A stretch of DNA of 13,686 bases from Candidatus Omnitrophota bacterium (GCA_016206815.1 JACQQT010000084.1:1-13686); one strand, 5' to 3'; counted from the stretch's first letter, positions 6,684 through 13,079 are shown. Numbers and translations are program-made. The notes: generated from the letters alone by a model not told the origin.

Positions 6684-7516
6684 AATCGAGATTGTAAGAC
6701 GGCTTCCGCCACCAAAATTGCTTCTTTTGTGGCCCACACGTCGTGAATGCGAAAGATGCGCGCCCCCCGCTCAAACGCCAAAACGGCTGCCGCGACCGTT
6801 CCGAACAATCGTTTGTCAGGCGCTTGCTTCGTGACCGCACCGATGAATGATTTTCGGGAAGGCCCTACTAAAATAGGACGGCCCCGCCTTTTCAATTCGC
6901 CTAACCGCTCCAGAATTTCCAGATTCTGTTCCGCCGTCTTTGAAAACCCGAGCCCCGGATCGATGACGCATTGTTCCGGAGAAACTCCCTTCGATTCGGC
7001 AATCCGTATGCTCTCCGAGAGTTCGCGGCCGACTTCCTCCATTAAATCATCGTAATGCGTCATAAATTGCATCGTCTCCGGTGTCCCGCGGCGATGCATC
7101 AAAACAAGACCTGCTCCGTACGCTGCAACCAATTCCGCCAATCGGGGATCGGCATGCAAGCCGCTGACATCGTTAATAATATGGGCGCCGTTTTCCAATG
7201 CTTGGTGAGCAACCGCCGCCTTGGTCGTATCAATTGAAATCGGAATTTGAACCTGGCCTTTTAAACCGCGGAGAACGGGAAGTAATCGATCCAGCTCCTC
7301 TGCTTCTGAGACTTGATGGGCGCTCGGCCTGGTCGATTCGGCTCCTATGTCCAAGAGGTCGGCCCCGTCCTGGACTAAACGAAGGGCTTGTTCCAATGCG
7401 CGGTCCGGATTTAAAAAACGCCCGCCGTCATAAAAGGAGTCTGGGGTTAGATTCAATATCCCCATCATAAGGGGACGTTCACAAGAGAGGGTCAGGTTTC
7501 TTATCTTCCAAACCAT
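6617..7516 (-). CDS. folP: Dihydropteroate synthase
   Basis: FolP condenses para-aminobenzoate with 6-hydroxymethyl-7,8-dihydropterin pyrophosphate to dihydropteroate, the sulfonamide-sensitive step of folate synthesis. The TIM barrel shows the pterin/phosphate motifs GILNLTPDSFYDGG (19-32), DIGAESTRP (56-64), SIDTTK (94-99), NDVSG (115-119), VIDPGLGFSK (184-193), GPSRKSFIG (218-226) and RIHDV (256-260). The normal fold ends near residue 277. Residues about 279-299 are encoded by a palindromic interspersed repeat, which also supplies the TGA stop. Total length of 299 residues is therefore longer than the usual 260-285. The ATG at 7516 has only a weak ribosome binding site and lies 46 nt after ftsH, a common neighbour of folP. 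Confidence 0.96.
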   Translation of the reverse strand: MVWKIRNLTLSCERPLMMGILNLTPDSFYDGGRFLNPDRALEQALRLVQDGADLLDIGAESTRPSAHQVSEAEELDRLLPVLRGLKGQVQIPISIDTTKAAVAHQALENGAHIINDVSGLHADPRLAELVAAYGAGLVLMHRRGTPETMQFMTHYDDLMEEVGRELSESIRIAESKGVSPEQCVIDPGLGFSKTAEQNLEILERLGELKRRGRPILVGPSRKSFIGAVTKQAPDKRLFGTVAAAVLAFERGARIFRIHDVWATKEAILVAEAVLQSRLSLRGAERRSNPNSEIASLRSQ

Positions 7517-7562
7517 AGGCTTGCCAATAGGCGATTAAAACAGAAAAGGAACGAAACGCTTT

Positions 7563-9578
7563 TTACGAACTCTTCTTCTCTGCTGTCGGCGGAGACTGTT
7601 TTGATCCCTCCGTCGGATACAATGAATCGGACTGCTTGGGACCAGGCAGGTTGTTCAGTCCCACAAGCTGCTTGACTTCCTCGCTGTCGAGCACTTCTTT
7701 TTCCAAAAGACGATCGGACAGTTTTTTCAATTTGTCCTGATTCGCTTTCAGAATGGTTTCGGCTCGTTTGTGACACTCATCGATAATTCGCCGGACCTCT
7801 TCATCAATCGCAACGGCCGTGCTTTCGGAATAATCCTTATCGCGCATCAAATCGCGGCCTAAAAATACTTCCCGGTCTTTCTTGCCAAACGTCAAGTGGC
7901 CCAAACGCCTGCTCATCCCATATTCACAGACCATCCGCTGCGCATAATCGGTGGCAATTTCCAAGTCGTTATGGGCACCCGTTGTAATTTGCTTGAAAAT
8001 CAGCTCTTCTGCAACCCGGCCGCCCAGAAGAACCGTGATCTTATCCAACAACTCTTTCTCTCTCACTAAATAGCGATCCTCCAGCGGAAGATGAAGGGTG
8101 TAACCAAGCGCCGCGTGACCGCGCGGGATAATTGAAACTTTATGGAGTTGATCGGTAGCCCCCATGACGAGTAACGTCAGGAGCGCGTGGCCTGATTCAT
8201 GGACGGCAACGATTTCTTTCTCGTCTTTCGAAATCACCCGTGATTTTCGCTCGGGACCCGCCATCACGCGTTCGATGGAGCCTTCAAGTTCCGGTTGTCC
8301 GACTTCGGTCTTCCCGTACCGGGCCGAAATCAGCGCCGCTTCATTCACCAAATTGGCAAGATCGGCCCCCGAAAATCCGGGGGTTTGCCGGGCCAGTTTA
8401 TTCAAATTTGCATCTTTTGAAAGCTTCACGTTACGCGTATGAATTTTTAAAATTTCTTCACGGCCCTTAATATCCGGCCGGTCGACAACGATTTGACGAT
8501 CAAACCGCCCCGGCCGAAGAAGCGCCGGATCCAAAACGTCGGGCCGGTTCGTCGCGCCAATAAGAATCACGCCCACTTGCGTATCAAACCCGTCCATTTC
8601 AACCAGCAAAGCGTTGAGCGTCTGCTCGCGCTCATCATGGCCGCCGCCAATCCCGGCAAACCGCTGGCGGCCGACGGCATCAATTTCATCAATGAAAATA
8701 ATGGCCCCGCGCCCGCTGGTCTTGGCGGCCCGCTTGCCTTGCTCAAACAAATCACGCACGCGGGCGGCACCGACGCCCACAAACATTTCCACGAAATCGG
8801 ATCCGCTGATGGAATAAAACGGGACGTCGGCTTCGCCGGCAACCGCTTTGGCTAAAAGTGTTTTTCCGGTTCCCGGAGGGCCTAACAGAAGAACGCCTTT
8901 CGGAATTTTTCCGCCCAACCGCGTAAATTTACTCGGATCTTTTAAAAATTCGATAATTTCCTGAAGTTCTTCTTTTGCTTCATCCACTCCTGCCACGTCC
9001 TTAAACGTAATCTTTTCGCGGTCCCCGGATAATTTAGCGCGGGATTTCCCGAAGGAAAAAATCTTTCCGCCTCCCTGTTGGACCCCCCGATACACAAAAA
9101 ACCAAAAGAAGCCGATCAACAGTAAAACCGGGAGAACGGAATAAACCAAATTGCGCCAGAAAACCTGAGGCGGATTGACATTGAAATTTTGCACATTCTT
9201 ACGCAAAAGCGGAATCAATTCCGGATCGCCGTCGGGAATATTCACCTGAAAGTAAGAATCGTCCCGCAGTTTCCCCCGCACCGTATTTTCAACCAATTCG
9301 GCTGAATCGATCTGCCCGGTGGATTGATTGTTAATCAGCATTTCATAAAATGCGCTGTAGGAAAGCTGCCTCATCTCCATTTTGGGAAGCACAAAAATCT
9401 GAAGCAGGACGAAGAAAATCAGAGGAATGACTAAAAAGGCGATTAAACGCCTGCGTTCCGAATCAGGCCCCTTCTGCGGCGGGCCCGCCGGGCGTTTTTG
9501 AAACTGCGGTCTCCGGCCGGGAGGCGGCACGTTCTGTTTAAATTTCGTTTGATGAGAGCTTGAATCTTTATTTTTCAT
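7563..9578 (-). CDS. ftsH: ATP-dependent zinc metalloprotease FtsH
   Basis: FtsH is the membrane-anchored AAA+ protease that extracts and degrades membrane proteins and selected soluble regulators; it acts as a hexamer on the cytosolic side. The 671-residue protein has a basic, proline-rich N-terminal extension (1-43), TM1 (about 44-64), a periplasmic domain (65-142), TM2 (143-163), Walker A GPPGTGKT (233-240), Walker B IIFIDEID (293-300), the second region of homology NRPDVLDPALLRPGRFDR (344-361) and the zinc site HESGH (460-464) with D538 in TTGAHND as likely third ligand. Two small departures from the common sequence are HESGH for HEAGH and AHND for ASND; neither removes a ligand. The C-terminal ~35 residues are polar and probably disordered. 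The 42-residue N-terminal extension is longer than in most homologues. Confidence 0.98.
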   Translation of the reverse strand: MKNKDSSSHQTKFKQNVPPPGRRPQFQKRPAGPPQKGPDSERRRLIAFLVIPLIFFVLLQIFVLPKMEMRQLSYSAFYEMLINNQSTGQIDSAELVENTVRGKLRDDSYFQVNIPDGDPELIPLLRKNVQNFNVNPPQVFWRNLVYSVLPVLLLIGFFWFFVYRGVQQGGGKIFSFGKSRAKLSGDREKITFKDVAGVDEAKEELQEIIEFLKDPSKFTRLGGKIPKGVLLLGPPGTGKTLLAKAVAGEADVPFYSISGSDFVEMFVGVGAARVRDLFEQGKRAAKTSGRGAIIFIDEIDAVGRQRFAGIGGGHDEREQTLNALLVEMDGFDTQVGVILIGATNRPDVLDPALLRPGRFDRQIVVDRPDIKGREEILKIHTRNVKLSKDANLNKLARQTPGFSGADLANLVNEAALISARYGKTEVGQPELEGSIERVMAGPERKSRVISKDEKEIVAVHESGHALLTLLVMGATDQLHKVSIIPRGHAALGYTLHLPLEDRYLVREKELLDKITVLLGGRVAEELIFKQITTGAHNDLEIATDYAQRMVCEYGMSRRLGHLTFGKKDREVFLGRDLMRDKDYSESTAVAIDEEVRRIIDECHKRAETILKANQDKLKKLSDRLLEKEVLDSEEVKQLVGLNNLPGPKQSDSLYPTEGSKQSPPTAEKKSS

Positions 9579-9586
9579 AGCTCTGC

Positions 9587-9615
9587 ATTTTAACAGTAAA
9601 GGCAGAGGGACTCAA
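9587..9615 (-). promoter_or_regulatory. Possible ftsH promoter
   Basis: On the minus strand TTGAGT (9615-9610) and TAAAAT (9592-9587) are separated by 17 nt, a reasonable sigma-70-like match. The -10 box ends only 8 nt before the ftsH ATG, so transcription from here would give an almost leaderless mRNA. A 6-bp inverted repeat CTCTGC (9581-9586) / GCAGAG (9602-9607) brackets the -10 box. Both may be coincidental, since ftsH could simply be read through from tilS. Confidence 0.35.
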
Positions 9616-9645
9616 GCAAATTGTAACCTTTTGTGTGGCTTATGG

Positions 9646-11043
9646 TTAAATGGGATTCCGAGGAGTTAAAGCGACTCGTACGAACTGTTTTGTTTCAGGT
9701 TCCACCTTAAAGTGATGGCTCATCCCCACGCCGCTCACCCAAGCAATCTGCTTTTCCGAAAGCACTAAAGGCAGGTCGTCCCGCTCTTCAACGGGAACGT
9801 GCCGATTGATCAAGTAACTTTTTAGTTTCAGCGGCCGACGCTGCCCGAGCGGTTGGAACCGGTCGCCCGGCTCGCGATTCCGGACGGTTAACGGAAAAAT
9901 GAGTTTTGAACCGTCGAAAATTTCAAACCGGTGATCCGACTTTCGAACGGTTTTAACTTTGCGGCGGAGGAGCTCGCAGGAAAGCGTCGCATCAATTTCG
10001 GGAATCTCAACCGACTCGCCCAAATCCAATGAACATGAAAATGCAACGGGCGTTTTCTGATTCTTCCGGATTCGGATTGCATCGGATGAAACCGACGCCA
10101 AAAATCTCTTCGGAAGTTGAAGTTTGAAACACTGCTTCGCGGACAGGCGCTCCAGGAAAACATTCCAATGCTCGAAATCAAGGTCGGCGTTGCCTAAAAT
10201 GCGGAGCGCGCGCCGAATGAGCCGGTATTGAATGGACGGCTGCAATGCCAAAAACGGCTGCTTCCGAAACAAAACTTCGTCCGCATGCCTGCGGACGGCA
10301 AGCTCCTTGTAAAAAAGCTCGGCCGTTTCGTCCAAAAAAGTAAGATCCACATCCAGAAGATGCGGCAGACGGGCTAAGGCGCGTTTCACCTGCGGATTAA
10401 AGGAATGCTGAATGAAAGGAATCAGTTTCAATCGAATTCGGTTTCTTAAAAATTGAAGGGATTGATTCGATGAATCCTCCCGAAAACGAATGTGATGTTC
10501 TTTTGCAAAGTGACGGATTTGATCGCGGCTGGTCTCAATGAGAGGACGGACGAAATAAAGATCGTTTGATTTCCGTTTGGGACGAATGGCCTGGAGGCCC
10601 TGGAGGCCGGTTCCCGTAATGATGCGCATTAAAACCGTCTCGGCCTGGTCGTCCTGCGTGTGCGCTAAAACCACTTTGCCGGCGCCTTTGGTTTTTGCCG
10701 TTTCTTCAAAAAACTGATAACGAAGCTGGCGTGCGGCTTCCTCAAGCGAACTCTTTTGCTGTTTCGCTTTTTGTCTCACTCGGACACGTGTTGTGAAAAA
10801 CGGAATTTTCTCCCGATGCGCCAATTGCCGGACAAACGCTTCATCCCGATCGGACGCTAAACCTCTCAGTTGATGATTCACATGTAAAATGCCGAGTCGG
10901 AGTTTCCAGGGTTTCCGAATTTCAAGCAGCAAGTGAAAGAGCGTCACAGAATCACATCCGCCTGAGACCGCCACAAACACGGTCTCTCCTTTTTCGATCA
11001 TCCGAAACTTGCGGATAGTGTTCAGAAACTGATCTTGAATCAT
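9646..11043 (-). CDS. tilS: tRNA(Ile)-lysidine synthetase
   Basis: TilS attaches lysine to C34 of tRNA-Ile(CAU), changing both its codon reading (AUA) and its charging from methionine to isoleucine. The 465-residue protein has the ATP-binding PP-loop SGGCDS (27-32), the conserved LHVNHQLRG (53-61), a segment LAHTQDDQAETVLMRIITGTGL (126-147) with ligand-binding acids, and the SSNQSLQFLRNRIRLKLIP region (about 192-210). The C-terminal TilS_C domain is recognisable as REPGDRFQPLG...LKSYLINRHVPVEERDDLPLV near residues 390-430. It is a full-length, two-domain version. The ATG at 11043 has only a weak GAG upstream. tilS next to ftsH is a frequent arrangement in bacteria. A CAU-anticodon tRNA gene lies 77 nt upstream on the same strand. 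Confidence 0.95.
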   Translation of the reverse strand: MIQDQFLNTIRKFRMIEKGETVFVAVSGGCDSVTLFHLLLEIRKPWKLRLGILHVNHQLRGLASDRDEAFVRQLAHREKIPFFTTRVRVRQKAKQQKSSLEEAARQLRYQFFEETAKTKGAGKVVLAHTQDDQAETVLMRIITGTGLQGLQAIRPKRKSNDLYFVRPLIETSRDQIRHFAKEHHIRFREDSSNQSLQFLRNRIRLKLIPFIQHSFNPQVKRALARLPHLLDVDLTFLDETAELFYKELAVRRHADEVLFRKQPFLALQPSIQYRLIRRALRILGNADLDFEHWNVFLERLSAKQCFKLQLPKRFLASVSSDAIRIRKNQKTPVAFSCSLDLGESVEIPEIDATLSCELLRRKVKTVRKSDHRFEIFDGSKLIFPLTVRNREPGDRFQPLGQRRPLKLKSYLINRHVPVEERDDLPLVLSEKQIAWVSGVGMSHHFKVEPETKQFVRVALTPRNPI

Positions 11044-11064
11044 ATTATTACTCTAAAATGGCGT

Positions 11065-11098
11065 TCACCGACGGAGGCCTCCTTAGCCTCCGCGGTGA
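11065..11098. repeat. Strong hairpin between tRNA-Met and tilS
   Basis: TCACCG (11065-11070) and CGGAGGC (11072-11078) pair with GCCTCCG (11086-11092) and CGGTGA (11093-11098): 13 base pairs with a single bulged A and a 7-nt loop. On the minus strand it is followed by ACGCCATTTTAG, so it has a short T-run about 6 nt later, which makes it a weak terminator or attenuator candidate in the tilS leader. A second 8-bp hairpin, CATCGCTT (11102-11109) / AAGCGATG (11115-11122), abuts the tRNA 3' end. Confidence 0.6.
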
Positions 11099-11120
11099 CG
11101 TCATCGCTTAACCAAAGCGA

Positions 11121-11193
11121 TGGCGGCGAGTGGAATCGAACCACTGACCCAGGGCTTATGAGTCCCTTGCTCTGCCAACTGAGCTACGCCGCC
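11121..11193 (-). tRNA. tRNA with CAU anticodon, most likely elongator tRNA-Met
   Basis: A complete 73-nt cloverleaf: acceptor GGCGGCG (11193-11187) pairs with CGCCGCC (11128-11122), discriminator A, D-arm GCTC/GAGC, anticodon arm with loop CTCATAA (anticodon CAT), T-arm AGTGG/CCACT with loop TTCGATT. CCA is not encoded. The GGCGGNG acceptor resembles elongator tRNA-Met of many bacteria, rather than the C4-G69/C5-G68 pairs known as TilS determinants in E. coli tRNA-Ile2, so I call it Met. The anticodon stem AGGGA/GCCCT has an A31-G39 mismatch next to the loop. Because it sits directly upstream of tilS, tRNA-Ile2(CAU) remains an alternative. Confidence 0.85.
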
Positions 11194-11204
11194 GAGCTAC
11201 AATC

Positions 11205-11232
11205 ATAATAGAACACTTCGAGTATCAATCAA
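11205..11232 (-). promoter_or_regulatory. Putative promoter of tRNA-Met (and tilS operon)
   Basis: On the minus strand TTGATT (11232-11227) and TATTAT (11210-11205) are separated by 16 nt. The predicted start lies just before the tRNA-Met 5' end at 11193, as expected for a tRNA promoter. Confidence 0.55.
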
Positions 11233-11264
11233 AGCTCAAGGAGTACTTGCGTTTTTTACAAGTG

Positions 11265-11279
11265 CGCCGCCGAGCTACA
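11265..11279. repeat. 15-bp direct repeat of the tRNA-Met 5' border
   Basis: CGCCGCCGAGCTACA occurs here and at 11187-11201, where it spans the 7 bases of the tRNA-Met 5' acceptor strand plus 8 bases of leader. The two copies are 78 bp apart. It looks like a remnant of a partial tRNA duplication or a recombination footprint. Confidence 0.8.
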
Positions 11280-11339
11280 CTAAAAAAAGGAAGATGGCGT
11301 GATAATATACCAAATACTACTAAAAAATACACGTCATTG

Positions 11340-11359
11340 TCCGCCATAAAGATGGCGGA
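11340..11359 (-). terminator. Possible imperfect terminator after lpxL
   Basis: An 8-bp perfect stem (TCCGCCAT/ATGGCGGA, extendable by a G-T pair) with a 4-nt loop, 32 nt after the lpxL stop. The T-rich stretch (TATTTTTTAG) comes about 10 nt after the stem rather than directly, which weakens the case. Confidence 0.35.
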
Positions 11360-11390
11360 TCCGACCTCCGGCGGACGAGGGACGGTGCCT

Positions 11391-12314
11391 TCACTCCTTT
11401 GCGCCGTGCCGGGGCCGCCACCGGTTGTGCATCCAAAGCCACCGGGCAGGGTTTTTCCGGATCTCGGTTTCGATTCGGCTGACAAACTTCTGCGTATTCG
11501 TCTGGATGTCTTTCCTAAAATCTCCCGTGCGTTCAATGGGAATCGGACCCTCCACATGCATTTCGTAACGAAAATCAGGTGTCCGGTACAAAAAATTATA
11601 AAAAATAGGCGTTCCCAAACGCAACGCCGCGATCACGGGAAGACTCGTGGTTAAAGCCGGCCGGTGAAAAAAATCAACCTCGACGCTTCCTTCGCTCACA
11701 CGCTGATCCACCAAAATGCAAACGATGGCGTTGTCCCGCCTGAGCCGGTCAAACGTTTCGCGAACGCCGCCGCCTTTCGCAATCGTCCGAAGTCCCTTCC
11801 CGCCCCGAAGACTGAGCGCATACCGATAAAGATACGGATTCTCAAGCGGCCGTGCAACGGCATAAACAGAATTGCCGATCGGTTCCGCGACCAGCATCCC
11901 ACCCATGAGCGCCATGATTTCCCAATTCCCGGTATGGCATACCAACACAATCGCCCCTCTTTTTTTCCGGAGCTCCTCGTAAATTTTCTCTTTTTGGTAA
12001 ACTTCAACCAAATAACGCGACGGCTCGCGAATGATGCGGGGCATTCTGAGCCACTCTACCCCGAATTCAACCAAATGCACGAATGATCCTTTGGCAATTC
12101 TTTTAATTTCGGAGTCGGATTTCTCCGTCGGGTATGCCAAGCGAAGATTCTCAAGCGCCGTTTGACGAGGTCTCTTCAAAAACGAGTACAGAATGAGCCC
12201 GATGGGACGTGCCAGACGCAAGGTGAGAACAAAAGGCAGGAGACTTAAGAAACCGCTCAAGATTCGAATGAGCGCATATTGGATCTGAAAGGATATTTTT
12301 CTAAATGTTGTCAC
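11391..12314 (-). CDS. Lipid A biosynthesis lauroyl/acyl-ACP acyltransferase (LpxL/HtrB family)
   Basis: Members of this family transfer a secondary acyl chain from acyl carrier protein to the lipid A precursor at the inner membrane, implying a lipopolysaccharide-containing outer membrane. The 307-residue protein has an N-terminal hydrophobic segment (about 15-45), the catalytic HX4E motif as HTGNWE (H127, E132), the segment LVDQRVSEGSVEVDFFHRPALTT (201-223) that corresponds to the family's DQ...G..V.FFG..A.T block, and the C-terminal NPARWLWMHNRWRPR (288-302). The start is GTG at 12314; an in-frame stop 37 nt upstream excludes a longer ATG form, and AAGG lies unusually close to the GTG. LpxL, LpxM and related acyltransferases cannot be separated from sequence alone here, so no symbol is given. 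It has its own -10 box and is isolated from the fMet unit by a terminator. Confidence 0.9.
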   Translation of the reverse strand: MTTFRKISFQIQYALIRILSGFLSLLPFVLTLRLARPIGLILYSFLKRPRQTALENLRLAYPTEKSDSEIKRIAKGSFVHLVEFGVEWLRMPRIIREPSRYLVEVYQKEKIYEELRKKRGAIVLVCHTGNWEIMALMGGMLVAEPIGNSVYAVARPLENPYLYRYALSLRGGKGLRTIAKGGGVRETFDRLRRDNAIVCILVDQRVSEGSVEVDFFHRPALTTSLPVIAALRLGTPIFYNFLYRTPDFRYEMHVEGPIPIERTGDFRKDIQTNTQKFVSRIETEIRKNPARWLWMHNRWRPRHGAKE

Positions 12315-12349
12315 GCCTTGAGCCCGCGATGGACGTTGATGAATGTCAA

Positions 12350-12355
12350 ATTATA
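12350..12355 (-). promoter_or_regulatory. -10 box of a probable lpxL promoter
   Basis: A perfect TATAAT on the minus strand lies 35 nt before the GTG start of lpxL and after the upstream terminator. The sequence 17 nt further upstream (TGGTTT) is a poor -35 box, so the call rests on the -10 box and position. Confidence 0.5.
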
Positions 12356-12420
12356 CGCCAGCCGAAAGCGCAAAACCAGCAACTTTGAAAACCCAACAAC
12401 TTCTGAGCACCAATCGGAAA

Positions 12421-12453
12421 AGAAAAAAGCCAGCAAAAATTGCTGGCCTTTTT
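12421..12453 (-). terminator. Rho-independent terminator of the tRNA-fMet unit
   Basis: GCCAGCA (12429-12435) pairs with TGCTGGC (12441-12447) around a 5-nt loop. On the minus strand the stem is followed at once by six Ts and then CTTTT. The other strand also has a run of five Ts after the stem, so the site may stop transcription both ways. It lies 7 nt after the tRNA-fMet CCA. Confidence 0.92.
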
Positions 12454-12459
12454 CACGAT

Positions 12460-12759
12460 TGGTAGCGGGGAGGGGATTTGAACCCCTGACCTCAAGGTTA
12501 TGCTTACTACTACAGTTTTCACTGCTCTGCCATCATGATGGCAAATTTGTAGTCTGGACTATATCTTGACCCTTCAATTCAGGGCCCCTGCCGTCTAGTC
12601 TCTACACCTTCCCGCCAATCGAAACTGACGGGCTTGGCTCGGTATTACCTTTGGTTGAATCCAAGGGCTTCACCGAATTTGACAGATTATCCTTCAGTTG
12701 TTTCCAACTGAGGAGCCCAATATTGAGCCTTGCGAGCTACCAGGCTGCTCCACCCCGCG
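12460..12759 (-). tRNA. Initiator tRNA-fMet (CAU), interrupted by a group I intron
   Basis: The 5' exon (12759-12726, 34 nt) begins CGCGGGGTGGAGCAGCCTGG and ends with U33. The 3' exon (12502-12460, 43 nt) starts with the anticodon CAT and includes an encoded CCA; joined length is 77 nt, the same as E. coli tRNA-fMet. Initiator hallmarks are the unpaired first base (C1 against U72), the A11-U24 pair and the loop CTCATAA. The anticodon stem is CAAGG/CCTTG, so it has only two of the three consecutive G-C pairs usual in initiators (A29-U41 replaces G29-C41). It is the only tRNA here with a visible encoded CCA. The first 34 bases overlap the reading frame of the GIY-YIG gene upstream. Confidence 0.96.
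12503..12725 (-). ncRNA. Group I intron ribozyme (IC3-like) in tRNA-fMet
   Basis: The 223-nt intron lies between U33 and C34. The 5' exon ends in U and the intron ends in G, as group I splicing requires. Helices drawn by hand, in intron numbering: P1 GGCU of the exon with GGCU (9-12, U-G at the splice site); P2 CAGUUG/CAACUG with a GAAA loop (16-31); P3 CUGUC (41-45)/GACGG (131-135); P4 UUCGGU (49-54)/ACCGAG (83-88); P5 58-65/72-79; P6a with a UUCG loop (94-115); P7 GACUA (126-130)/UAGUC (165-169); P8 140-145/153-158; P9 hairpins 183-198 and 202-213 (GAAA loop). The J8/7 segment AAGAUAUAGUCC resembles that of cyanobacterial tRNA-Leu introns. There is no ORF inside the intron apart from the last codons of the upstream gene. 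Confidence 0.95.
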
Positions 12760-13023
12760 ATGCATATCAAAAAACCATTTCAACTGCTTACTCAAATATT
12801 TATGCCCAGAACCGCCTTTCAAAAACTTCTCACGGCCAAGAGCATCTCTTTTCAACCGATACATCTCATAATAAATAAGCTCAAATGGACGTCGCACTTT
12901 TGTTGACGTCACTCGACCTAAGTTGTGCTCCCGCAGACGGAATTCCGGATGGTTGCTCGTTTGACCTATGTAGAGTTTACCATCCCTCGTGCTTAAAAGC
13001 ACGTATACAAAGTGCTTTTCCAT
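12694..13023 (-). CDS. Small GIY-YIG nuclease-domain protein overlapping tRNA-fMet
   Basis: The 109-residue product is a compact GIY-YIG domain: FVYVLLSTRDGKLYIGQT (5-22) holds the two motif halves (VYV in place of GIY, then YIG), followed by R29/R31 in FRLREHN, STKVRRPFELIYYE (40-53), and the likely metal-binding E65 in REKFLKGG. This matches the small UPF0213/YhbQ-like single-domain group; related domains occur in UvrC and in homing endonucleases. The domain ends at about M87-H88. From R89 on, the codons are the tRNA-fMet 5' exon and the first 30 nt of the intron, and the TGA lies in intron helix P2. The start ATG at 13023 has AGAGG 7-8 nt upstream; an extension to GTG at 13143 would run through two hairpins and has no ribosome binding site. 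Target and role are unknown. Confidence 0.85.
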   Translation of the reverse strand: MEKHFVYVLLSTRDGKLYIGQTSNHPEFRLREHNLGRVTSTKVRRPFELIYYEMYRLKRDALGREKFLKGGSGHKYLSKQLKWFFDMHRGVEQPGSSQGSILGSSVGNN

Positions 13024-13048
13024 GATTGTACCTCTGTACGAGCTGCTC

Positions 13049-13079
13049 CCTCGAAAAATCACCTGCGGTGATTTCGAGG
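13049..13079. repeat. Palindromic hairpin in the leader of the GIY-YIG gene
   Basis: CCTCGAAAAATCACC (13049-13063) pairs with GGTGATTTCGAGG (13067-13079) through a 3-nt loop TGC: 13 base pairs with two bulged As. It lies 15 nt upstream of the AGAGG ribosome binding site. Confidence 0.85.

Larger units (their letters stand above)
11194..11390. other. Intergenic region upstream of tRNA-Met, with tRNA-derived repeat and hairpin
   Basis: This 197-nt gap between lpxL and tRNA-Met has no supportable gene. It contains the tRNA-Met promoter, a 15-bp copy of the tRNA-Met 5' border (11265-11279), and a hairpin TCCGCCAT (11340-11347) / ATGGCGGA (11352-11359) with a 4-nt loop located 32 nt after the lpxL stop. 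The hairpin is followed on the minus strand, after about 10 nt, by TATTTTTTAG, so it may be an imperfect lpxL terminator. Confidence 0.6.

Noticed and set aside
6589..6840. 83-codon minus-strand ORF containing CHCEERSDEAIP
   Set aside because: This is the well-known translated form of the palindromic repeat plus an alternative frame of folP, not a gene.
6617..7516. folP as a frameshifted or chimeric pseudogene
   Set aside because: All catalytic and pterin-binding motifs are present in one frame; only the tail after the barrel is repeat-derived.
9581..9607. 6-bp inverted repeat before ftsH as an operator
   Set aside because: Six base pairs around a 15-nt loop is expected by chance, and no regulator is implied; mentioned only with the possible promoter.
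11225..11557. 110-codon minus-strand ORF between tRNA-Met and lpxL
   Set aside because: Its first half is an alternative frame of lpxL and the rest is spacer; no motif or start signal.
12279..12569. 96-codon plus-strand ORF
   Set aside because: It crosses the lpxL start, the terminator and the antisense of tRNA-fMet; its tail is the familiar antisense-tRNA reading frame.
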